Of a stretch of 64,000 nucleotides of DNA, positions 53,401 through 64,000 are shown in pieces. Below the pieces are notes generated by a model. The model was not told the origin of the DNA. It searched no databases and saw only the letters and a program-made list of their open reading frames with translations. The stretch's first letter is position 1. Every line of letters begins with the position of its first letter. Both the position numbers and the translations under genes were made by a program. The stretch comes from Serripes groenlandicus (taxonomy: Eukaryota; Mollusca; Bivalvia; Cardiida; Cardiidae), in assembly GCA_031761405.1 (NCBI GenBank), contig JASEVX010000036.1:1396630-1460629 (forward strand), given 5' to 3'.

Positions 53401-56400
53401 TGTGTGTCTACTGTGTGTTTATTATGTGTCTACTGTGAGTTTATTGTGTGTCTACTGTGTGTTTATTATGTGTCTACTGTGTGTTTATTGTGTGTCTACT
53501 GTGTGTTTATTGTGTGGTCTACTGTGTGTTTATTGTGTGTCTACTGTGTGTTTATTGTGTGTCTACTGTGTGTTTATTGTGTGTTTTACTATGTGTTTAT
53601 TGTGTGTTTTACTGTGTGTTTATTGTGTGTCTACTGTGTGTTTATTATGTGTCTATTGTGTGTTTATTATGTGTCTACTGTGTGTTTATTGTGTGTCTAC
53701 TGTGTGTTTATTATGTGTCTACTGTGTGTTTATTATGTGTCTACTGTGTGTTTATTATGTGTCTACTGTGTGTTTATTGTGTGTCTACTGTGTGTTTATT
53801 ATGTGTCTACTGTGAGTTTATTGTGTGTCTACTGTGTGTTTATTATGTGTCTACTGTGTGTTTATTGTGTGTCTACTGTGTGTTTATTGTGTGGTCTACT
53901 GTGTGTTTATTGTGTGTCTACTGTGTGTTTATTGTGTGTCTACTGTGTGTTTATTGTGTGTTTTACTATGTGTTTATTGTGTGTTTTACTGTGTGTTTAT
54001 TGTGTGTCTACTGTGTGTTTATTGTGTGTTTTACTATGTGTTTATTGTGTGTTTTACTGTGTGTTTATTGTGTGTCTACTATGTGTTTATTGTGTGTCTA
54101 CTATGTGTTTAGTGTGTGTCTACTGTGTGTTTATTATGTGTCTACTATGTGTTTATTGTGTGTCTACTGTGTGTTTATTATGTGTCTACTGTGTGTCAAC
54201 TACGTGTTTATTGTGTGTCTACTATGTGTTTATTGTGTGTCTAATATGTGTTTATTGTGTGTCTACTATGTGTCTACTGTGTGTTTATTGTTTGCCTACT
54301 ATGTGTTTATTGTGTGTCTACTATGTGTCTACTGTGTGTTTATTGTTTGCCTACTATGTGTTTATTGTGTGTTTTACTGTGTGTTTTACTGTGTGTCTAC
54401 TATGTGTTTATTGTGTGTCTACTATGTGTATACTGTGTGTTTATTGTTTGCCTACTATGTGTTTATTGTGTGTCTACTATGTGTTTATTGTGTGTTTTAC
54501 TGTGTGTTTATTGTGCGTCTACTGTGTGTTTATTGTGTGTCTACTGTGTGTTTATTGTGTTTTACTGTGTGTTTATTGTGCGTCTACTGTGTGTTTTCTG
54601 TGTGTTTATTGTGTTTTACTGTGTGTTTATTGTGTGTCTACTGTGTGCTTATTGTGTGTCTAATATGTGTTTATTGTGTGTTTTACTGTGTGTTTATTGT
54701 GTGTCTACTGTGTGTTTATTGTGTGTCTATTATGTGTTTTACTGTGTGTTTATTGTGTTTTACTGTGTGTTTATTGTGTGTCTACTGTGTGTTTATTGTT
54801 TGCCTACTATGTGTTTAATGTGTGTTAACTACGTGTTTATTGTGTGTCTACTATGTGTTTATTGTGTGTCTACTGTGTGTTTATTATGTGTCTACTATGT
54901 GTTTAGTGTGTGTCTACTATGTGTTTATTGTTTGGCTACTATGTGTTTATTGTGTGTCTACTGTGTGTTTATTGTGTGTCTAATATGTGTTTATTGTGTG
55001 TCTAATATGTGTTTATTATGTGTCTACTGTGTGTTTATTATGTGTCTACTGTGTGTTTATTGTGTGTCTACTGTGTGTTTATTATGTGTCTACTGTGAGT
55101 TTATTGTGTGTCTACTGTGTGTTTATTGTGTGTTTTACTATGTGTTTAATGTGTGTTTTACTGTGTGTTTATTGTGTGTTTTACTATGTGTTTATTGTGT
55201 GTTTTACTGTGTGTTTATTGTGTGTCTACTATGTGTTTATTGTGTGTCTACTATGTGTTTAGTGTGTGTCTACTGTGTGTTTATTATGTGTCTACTATGT
55301 GTTTATTGTGTGTCTACTGTGTGTTTATTATGTGTCTATTGTGTGTCTACTGTGTGTTTATTATGTGTCTACTATGTGTTTATTGTGTGTCTACTATGTG
55401 TTTATTGTGTGTCTACTATGTGTCTACTGTGTGTTTATTGTTTGCCTACTATGTGTTTATTGTGTGTCTACTATGTGTCTACTGTGTGTTTATTGTTTGC
55501 CTACTATGTGTTTATTGTGTGTTTTACTGTGTGTTTTACTGTGTGTCTACTATGTGTTTATTGTGTGTCTACTATGTGTTTATTGTGTGTCTACTGTGTG
55601 TTTTACTGTGTGTCTACTATGTGTTTATTGTGTGTCTACTATGTGTATACTGTGTGTTTATTGTTTGCCTACTATGTGTTTATTGTGTGTCTACTATGTG
55701 TTTATTGTGTGTCTACTGTGTGTTTATTGTGTGTCTACTATGTGTTTATTGTGTGTCTAATATGTGTTTATTGTGTGTCTACTATGTGTTTATTGTGTGT
55801 CTACTGTGTGTTTAATGTGTGTTAACTACGTGTTTATTGTGTGTCTACTATGTGTTTATTGTGTGTCTACTGTGTGTTTATTGTGTGTCTACTATGTGTT
55901 TATTGTGTGTCTACTATGTGTTTATTGTGTGTCTACTATGTGTTTATTGTGTGTCTACTGTGTTTTTGTGTGTGTGTTTACTGTGTGTTTATTGTGTTTT
56001 ACTGTGTGTTTATTATGTGTCTACTGTGTGTCTACTGTGTGTTTATTGTGTGTCTACTATGTGTTTATTGTGTGTTTTACTGTGTGTTTATTGTGCGTCT
56101 ACTGTGTGTTTATTGTGTGTTCATTGTGTTTTACTGTGTGTTTATTGTGTGTCTTCTGTGTGTCTACTATGTGTTTATTGTGTGTTTTACTGTGTGTTTA
56201 GTGTGTGTCTACTGTGTGTTTATTGTGTTTTACTGTGTGTCTACTATGTGTTTAATGTGTGTCTACTGTGTGTTTATTGTGTGTCTACTATGTGTTTATT
56301 GTGTGTTTTACTGTGTGTTTATTGTGCGTCTACTGTGTGTTTATTGTGTGTCTACTGTGTGTTTATTGTGTGTCTACTGTGTGTTTATTGTGTGTCTAAT

Positions 56401-59400
56401 ATGTGTTTATTGTGTGTCTACTATGTGTTTATTATGTGTCTACTGTGTGTTTACTGTGTGTTTATTATGTGTCTACTGTGTGTTTATTGTGTGTCTACTG
56501 TGTGTTTATTATGTGTCTACTGTGTGTTTATTATGTGTCTACTGTGTGTTTATTGTGTGTCTACTGTGTGTTTATTATGTGTCTACTGTGAGTTTATTGT
56601 GTGTTTATTGTGTGTCTACTGTGTGTTTATTATGTGTCTACTGTGTGTTTATTGTGTGTCTACTGTGTGTTTATTGTGTGTCTACTGTGTGTTTATTGTG
56701 TGTTTTACTATGTGTTTATTGTGTGTTTTACTGTGTGTTTATTGTGTGTCTACTGTGTGTTTATTGTGTGGTCTACTGTGTGTTTATTGTGTGTCTACTG
56801 TGTGTTTATTGTGTGTCTACTGTGTGTTTATTGTGTGTTTTACTATGTGTTTATTGTGTGTTTTACTGTGTGTTTATTGTGTGTCTACTGTGTGTTTATT
56901 GTGTGTCTACTGTGTGTTTATTGTGTGTCTACTGTGTGTTTATTGTGTGTTTTACTATGTGTTTATTGTGTGTTTTACTGTGTGTTTATTGTGTGTCTAC
57001 TGTGTGTTTATTGTGTGTTTTACTATGTGTTTATTGTGTGTTTTACTGTGTGTTTATTGTGTGTTTTACTGTGTGTCTACTGTGTGTTTATTGTGTGTTT
57101 TACTATGTGTTTATTGTGTGTTTTACTGTGTGTTTATTGTGTGTCTACTATGTGTTTATTGTGTGTCTACTATGTGTTTAGTGTGTGTCTACTGTGTGTT
57201 TATTATGTGTCTACTATGTGTTTATTGTGTGTCTACTGTGTGTTTATTATGTGTCTACTGTGTGTCTATTGTGTGTCTACTGTGTGTTTATTATGTGTCT
57301 ACTATGTGTTTATTGTGTGTCTACTATGTGTTTATTGTGTGTCTACTATGTGTCTACTGTGTGTTTATTGTTTGCCTACTATGTGTTTATTGTGTGTCTA
57401 CTATATGTCTACTGTGTGTTTATTGTTTGCCTACTATGTGTTTATTGTGTGTTTTACTGTGTGTTTTACTGTGTGTCTACTATGTGTTTATTGTGTGTCT
57501 ACTATGTGTATACTGTGTGTTTATTGTTTGCCTACTATGTGTTTATTGTGTGTCTACTATGTGTTTATTGTGTGTTTTACTGTGTGTTTATTGTGCGTCT
57601 ACTGTGTGTTTATTGTGTGTCTACTGTGTGTTTATTGTGTTTTACTGTGTGTTTATTGTGCGTCTACTGTGTGTTTTCTGTGTGTTTATTGTGTTTTACT
57701 GTGTGTTTATTGTGTGTCTACTGTGTGCTTATTGTGTGTCTAATATGTGTTTATTGTGTGTTTTACTGTGTGTTTATTGTGTGTCTACTGTGTGTTTATT
57801 GTGTTTTACTGTGTGTTTATTGTGTGTCTACTATGTGTTTTACTGTGTGTTTATTGTGTTTTACTGTGTGTTTATTGTGTGTCTACTGTGTGTTTATTGT
57901 TTGCCTACTATGTGTTTAATGTGTGTTAACTACGTGTTTATTGTGTGTCTACTATGTGTTTATTGTGTGTCTACTGTGTGTTTATTATGTGTCTACTATG
58001 TGTTTATTGTGTGTCTACTATGTGTTTATTGTTTGTCTACTATGTGTTTATTGTGTGTCTACTGTGTGTTTATTGTGTGTCTAATATGTGTTTATTGTGT
58101 GTCTAATATGTGTTTATTATGTGTCTACTGTGTGTTTATTATGTGTCTACTGTGTGTTTATTGTGTGTCTACTGTGTGTTTATTATGTGTCTACTGTGTG
58201 TCTACTGTGTGTCTACTGTGTGTTTATTATGTGTCTACTGTGTGTTTAGTGTGTTTTACTGTGTGTTTATTGTGTGTCTACTGTGTGTTTATTGTGTGGT
58301 CTACTGTGTGTTTATTGTGTGTCTACTGTGTGTTTATTGTGTGTTTTACTATGTGTTTATTGTGTGTTTTACTGTGTGTTTATTGTGTGTCTACTATGTG
58401 TTTAGTGTGTGTCTACTGTGTGTTTAGTGTGTGTCTACTGTGTGTTTATTGTGTGTTTTACTATGTGTTTATTGTGTGTTTTACTGTGTGTTTATTGTGT
58501 GTCTACTGTGTGTTTATTGTGTGTTTTACTATGTGTTTATTGTGTGTTTTACTGTGTGTTTATTGTGTGTCTACTATGTGTTTATTGTGTGTCTACTATG
58601 TGTTTAGTGTGTGTCTACTGTGTGTTTATTATGTGTCTACTATGTGTTTATTGTGTGTCTACTGTGTGTTTATTATGTGTCTACTGTGTGTCTACTGTGT
58701 GTTTATTATGTGTCTACTATGTGTTTATTGTGTGTCTACTATGTGTTTATTGTGTGTCTACTATGTGTCTACTGTGTGTTTATTGTTTGCCTACTATGTG
58801 TTTATTGTGTGTCTACTATGTGTCTACTGTGTGTTTATTGTTTGCCTACTATGTGTTTATTGTGTGTTTTACTGTGTGTTTTACTGTGTGTCTACTATGT
58901 GTTTATTGTGTGTCTACTATGTGTTTATTGTGTGTCTACTGTGTGTTTATTATGTGTCTACTGTGTGTCTATTGTGTGTCTACTGTGTGTTTATTATGTG
59001 TCTACTATGTGTTTATTGTGTGTCTACTATGTGTTTATTGTGTGTCTACTGTGTGTTTATTGTTTGCCTACTATGTGTTTATTGTGTGTTTTACTGTGTG
59101 TTTTACTGTGTGTCTACTATGTGTTTATTGTGTGTCTACTGTGTGTTTATTATGTGTCTACTGTGTGTCTATTGTGTGTCTACTGTGTGTTTATTGTGTG
59201 TCTACTGTGTGTTTATTATGTGTCTACTATGTGTTTATTGTGTGTCTACTATGTGTCTACTGTGTGTTTATTGTTTGCCTACTATGTGTTTATTGTGTGT
59301 CTACTATGTGTCTACTGTGTGTTTATTGTTTGCCTACTATGTGTTTATTGTGTGTTTTACTGTGTGTCTACTATGTGTTTATTGTGTGTCTACTATGTGT

Positions 59401-62400
59401 TTATTGTGTGTCTACTGTGTGTTTATTATGTGTCTATTGTGTGTCTACTGTGTGTTTATTATGTGTCTACTATGTGTTTATTGTGTGTCTACTATGTGTT
59501 TATTGTGTGTCTACTGTGTGTTTATTGTTTGCCTACTATGTGTTTATTGTGTGTTTTACTGTGTGTCTACTATGTGTTTATTGTGTGTCTACTATGTGTT
59601 TATTGTGTGTCTACTATGTGTATACTGTGTGTTTATTGTTTGCCTACTATGTGTTTATTGTGTGTCTACTATGTGTTTATTGTGTGTCTACTATGTGTTT
59701 ATTGTGTGTCTACTGTGTGTTTAATGTGTGTTAACTACGTGTTTATTGTGTGTCTACTATGTGTTTATTGTGTGTCTACTGTGTGTCTACGATGTGTTTA
59801 TTGTGTGTCTACTATGTGTTTATTGTGTGTCTACTATGTGTTTATTGTGTGTCTACTGTGTTTTTTTGTGTGTGTTTACTGTGTGTTTATTGTGTTTTAC
59901 TGTGTGTTTATTATGTGTCTACTGTGTGTCTACTGTGTGTTTATTGTGTGTCTACTATGTGTTTATTGTGTGTTTTACTGTGTGTTTATTGTGCGTCTAC
60001 TGTGTGTTTATTGTGTGTTTTCTGTGTGTTCATTGTGTTTTACTGTGTGTTTATTGTGTGTCTACTGTGTGTCTACTATGTGTTTATTGTGTGTTTTACT
60101 GTGTGTTTAGTGTGTGTCTACTGTGTGTTTATTGTGTTTTACTGTGTGTCTACTATGTGTTTAATGTGTGTCTACTGTGTGTTTATTGTGTGTCTACTAT
60201 GTGTTTATTGTGTGTCTACTATGTGTCTACTGTGTGTTTATTGTTTGCCTACTATGTGTTTATTGTGTGTCTAATATGTGTCTACTGTGTGTTTATTGTT
60301 TGCCTACTATGTGTTTATTGTGTGTTTTACTGTGTGTTTTACTGTGTGTCTACTATGTGTTTATTGTGTGTCTACTATGTGTTTATTGTGTGTCTACTGT
60401 GTGTTTATTATGTGTCTACTGTGTGTCTATTGTGTGTCTACTGTGTGTTTATTATGTGTCTACTATGTGTTTATTGTGTGTCTACTATGTGTTTATTGTG
60501 TGTCTACTATGTGTCTACTGTGTGTTTATTGTTTGCCTACTATGTGTTTATTGTGTGTTTTACTGTGTGTTTATTGTGTGTTTTACTGTGTGTCTACTAT
60601 GTGTTTATTGTGTGTCTACTATGTGTTTATTGTGTGTCTACTATGTGTATACTGTGTGTTTATTGTTTGCCTACTATGTGTTTATTGTGTGTCTACTATG
60701 TGTTTATTGTGTGTCTACTGTGTGTTTATTGTGTGTCTAATATGTGTTTATTGTGTGTCTACTATGTGTTTATTGTGTGTCTACTGTGTGTTTAATGTGT
60801 GTTAACTACGTGTTTATTGTGTGTCTACTATGTGTTTATTGTGTGTCTACTGTGTGTTTATTGTGTGTCTAATATGTGTTTATTGTGTGTCTACTATGTG
60901 TTTATTGTGTGTCTACTATGTGTTTATTGTGTGTCTACTGTGTTTTTTTGTGTGTGTTTACTGTGTGTTTATTGTGTTTTACTGTGTGTTTATTATGTGT
61001 CTACTGTGTGTTTATTGTGTGTCTACTATGTGTTTATTGTGTGTTTTACTGTGTGTTTATTGTGCGTCTACTGTGTGTTTATTGTGTGTTTTCTGTGTGT
61101 TCATTGTGTTTTACTGTGTGTTTATTGTGTGTCTACTGTGTGTCTACTATGTGTTTATTGTGTGTTTTACTGTGTGTTTAGTGTGTGTCTACTGTGTGTT
61201 TATTGTGTTTTACTGTGTGTTTATTGTGTGTCTACTGTGTGTCTACTATGTGTTTAATGTGTGTCTACTGTGTGTTTATTGTGTGTCTACTATGTGTTTA
61301 TTGTGTGTTTTACTGTGTGTTTATTGTGCGTCTACTGTGTGTTTATTGTGTGTCTACTGTGTGTTTATTGTGTTTTACTGTGTGTTTATTGTGCGTCTAC
61401 TGTGTGTTTTCTGTGTGTTTATTGTGTTTTACTGTGTGTTTATTGTGTGTCTACTGTGTGCTTATTGTGTGTCTACTATGTGTTTATTGTGTGTTTTACT
61501 GTGTGTTTATTGTGTGTCTACTGTGTGTTTATTGTGTTTTACTGTGTGTTTATTGTGTATCTACTGTGTGTTTATTGTGTGTCTACTGTGTGTTTATTGT
61601 GTGTCTACTATGTGTTTATTGTGTGTCTACTAGGTGTTTATTGTGTGTCTACTATGTGTTTATTGTGTGTCTACTAGGTGTTTATTGTGTGTCTACTGTG
61701 TGTTTATTGTGTGTCTACTATGTGTTTTACTGTGTGTTTATTGTGTTTTACTGTGTGTTTATTGTGTGTCTACTGTGTGTTTATTGTTTGCCTACTATGT
61801 GTTTATTGTGTGTTTTACTGTGTGTTTATTGTGTGTTTTACTGTGTGTCTACTATGTGTTTATTGTGTGTCTACTATGTGTTTATTGTGTGTCTACTATG
61901 TGTATAATGTGTGTTTATTGTTTGCCTACTATGTGTTTATTGTGTGTCTACTATGTGTTTATTGTGTGTCTACTGTGTGTTTATTGTGTGTCTAATATGT
62001 GTTTATTGTGTGTCTAATATGTGTTTATTGTGTGTCTACTATGTGTTTATTGTGTGTCTACTGTGTGTTTAATGTGTGTTAACTACGTGTTTATTGTGTG
62101 TCTACTATGTGTTTATTGTGTGTCTACTGTGTGTTTATTATGTGTCTACTATGTGTTTATTGTGTGTCTACTATGTGTTTATTGTTTGTCTACTATGTGT
62201 TTATTGTGTGTCTACTGTGTTTTTTTGTGTGTGTTTACTGTGTGTTTATTGTGTGTCTACTGTGTGTCTACTGTGTGTTTATTGTGTGTCTACTATGTGT
62301 TTATTGTGTGTTTTACTGTGTGTTTATTGTGCGTCTACTGTGTGTTTATTGTGTGTTTTCTGTGTGTTCATTGTGTTTTACTGTGTGTTTATTGTGTGTC

Positions 62401-63512
62401 TACTGTGTGTTTATTGTGTGTCTACTATGTGTTTATTGTGTGTTTTACTGTGTGTTTATTGTGTGTCTACTGTGTGTTTATTGTGTTTTACTGTGTGTTT
62501 ATTGTGTGTCTACTGTGTGTCTACTATGTGTTTAATGTGTGTCTACTGCGTGTTTATTGTGTGTCTACTATGTGTTTATTGTGTGTTTTACTGTGTGTTT
62601 ATTGTGCGTCTACTGTGTGTTTATTGTGTGTCTACTGTGTGTTTATTGTGTTTTACTGTGTGTTTATTGTGCGTCTACTGTGTGTTTATTGTGTGTTTTC
62701 TGTGTGTTTATTGTGTTTTACTGTGTGTTTATTGTGTGTCTACTGTGTGCTTATTGTGTGTCTACTATGTGTTTATTGTGTGTTTTACTGTGTGTTTATT
62801 GTGTGTCTACTGTGTGTTTATTGTGTTTTACTGTGTGTTTATTGTGTATCTACTGTGTATTTATTGTGTGTCTACGGTGTGTTTATTGTGTGTCTACTAT
62901 GTGTTTATTGTGTGTCTACTGGGTGTTTATTGTGTGTCTACTGTGTGTTTATTGTGTGTCTACTATGTGTTTATTGTGTTTTACTGTGTGTTTATTGTGT
63001 TTTACTGTGTGTTTATTGTGTGTCTACTGTGTGTTTATTGTGTGTCTACTGTGTGTTTATTGTGTGTCTACTGTGTGTTTATTGTGTGTCTACTGTGTGT
63101 TTATCGTGTGTCTACTGTGTGTCTACTTTGTGTTTATTGTGTGTTTACTGTGTGTTTATTGTGTGTCTACTGTGTGTTTATTGTGTGTCTACTGTGTGTC
63201 TACTATGTGTTTATTGTGTGTCTACTGTGTGTTTATTGTGTGTTTACTGTGTGTCTACTGTGTGTTTATTGTGTGTCTACTATGTGTTTATTGTGTGTTT
63301 TACTGTGTGTTTATTGTGGGTCTACTGTGTGTTTATTGTGTGTCTACTGTGTGTTTACTGTGTGTTTATTGTTTGTTAACTGTGTGTTTTACTGTGTGTT
63401 TATCGTGTGTTTACTGTGTGTTTATTGTGTGTTTACTGTGTGTTAACTGTGTGTTTATTGTGCGTTTACTGTGTGTTTATTGTGTGTTTACTGTGTGTTT
63501 ATTGTGTGTTTT
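50451..63512 (+). repeat. 13-kb G/T-rich minisatellite, 22-bp unit, with higher-order structure
   Basis: The unit is a dimer of TGTGTTTATTG and TGTGTCTACTG, which differ by two T/C changes. About 590 units. The + strand is ~80% T+G. Variants include TATG for TGTG, TTTGCC, TTTTACTG, GTGGTCTAC and TTAACTACGT. They recur in fixed spacing, showing duplicated blocks of 1-2 kb. Because 22 is not a multiple of 3 and the unit lacks stops on the + strand, all three frames stay open for up to ~1300 codons of Cys/Val/Leu/Tyr. These are not genes. Confidence 0.97.
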
Positions 63513-63874
63513 TCTCAAATGAAAATTAGGACGACTGTGGTATGTACAGTAGTTCCTAACGTAACTACATCATGTTTACTTATATGGTAACTAAACGTTA
63601 TGGTTTATTTGATTTGATTACTGGCTTGATTCCATCCAACGGTTGAACAACATTGACGCCCAGACGTAGGCAGAGATCTTTGTGTTTCTCCTTCACCGTT
63701 CAACTCTATGTATAGCTCCAAGTATATCTACTTAAAAGCATAATTGGGATGTTCGATCTGCCAATAAATTGTACATTAACTTTATACTCGGCTATATGTC
63801 TGTGGAATTGACCTACATGTATATCTAGATAGCATATGTAGGCCTAATGGGTATGCGTCGAAGAGCAATAATAG
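63513..63874. other. Unique sequence after the minisatellite
   Basis: AT-rich, no gene, tRNA or repeat recognised. Confidence 0.4.
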
Positions 63875-64000
63875 CAGGGGCGTAGCTTTGCAATAATCAA
63901 TGTGTAGGCCGTCTCGTGAGAAAATCAACAGTGTGGACTCTGCGTAAAGTATCGACCCGGATCAGCCTAAGCATGTCACACAGGCCTACCCGGATAGACA
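63875..64000 (-). mobile_element. hAT-like element (36061 family), cut by window end
   Basis: Begins CAGGGGCGTAGCTTTGCAAT, then GTAGGCCGTCTCGTGAGAAA and GTGTGGACTCTGCGTAAAGT, the reverse complement of the right part of 36061-36405. It continues beyond the window. Confidence 0.78.

Noticed and set aside
50256..63522. Many long open frames (up to about 1300 codons) rich in Cys, Val, Leu, Tyr, apparently giant membrane proteins
   Set aside because: All three + frames are open at once, with the same 22-residue peptide period, because a 22-bp stop-free unit is repeated. There is no start context, splice structure or homology.
1..64000. CRISPR array, operons, bacterial-type promoters or phage
   Set aside because: The window is clearly eukaryotic. 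The tandem repeats have no unique spacers of CRISPR type.

Overview
The window looks like nuclear DNA of a bivalve mollusc, probably a clam. It is AT-rich and intron-rich, with tRNA-derived SINEs ending in a CAATCAATCAA-type tail, many short palindromic transposons, and Helitron-like repeats that carry internal tandem arrays. Species-level assignment is inference.

One real protein-coding gene is supported. It is a mollusc PELP1 homologue (RIX1-type ribosome-biogenesis factor) on the + strand, with 14 exons from 2278 to 44107. All visible introns are GT-AG, and the reading frame closes across every junction to a stop at 44105-44107, giving 739 visible residues. The first coding exon(s), encoding the N-terminus, lie upstream of the window. 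The C-terminus has an acidic tail and a short conserved end like that of vertebrate PELP1.

The introns (2384-44041) are packed with transposable elements, many nested: (i) two near-identical 2.3 kb PIF/Harbinger-like elements in opposite orientation, one on each side of a 153-bp frame-neutral PELP1 exon; (ii) more than ten copies or half copies of a ~220-bp palindromic TTAA-flanked MITE; (iii) Helitron-like elements with hairpin heads and 150-190 bp tandem arrays; (iv) pogo-like, hAT-like and other terminal-inverted-repeat elements; (v) several SINE families; (vi) a decayed antisense copy of a multicopy invertebrate protein. Several insertions can be dated relative to each other, because the unoccupied target is present elsewhere in the window.

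Downstream of PELP1 (44108-50450) no further gene is visible. This part holds more repeats, a Tc1-like transposase remnant and three tandem segments resembling the 3' half of 5S rRNA. From about 50451 to 63512 lies a 13-kb G/T-rich minisatellite built from a 22-bp dimer of two 11-mers, with a clear higher-order structure. The long Cys/Val/Leu-rich open frames in it are artefacts of the repeat. The window ends in short unique sequence and a truncated hAT-like element.
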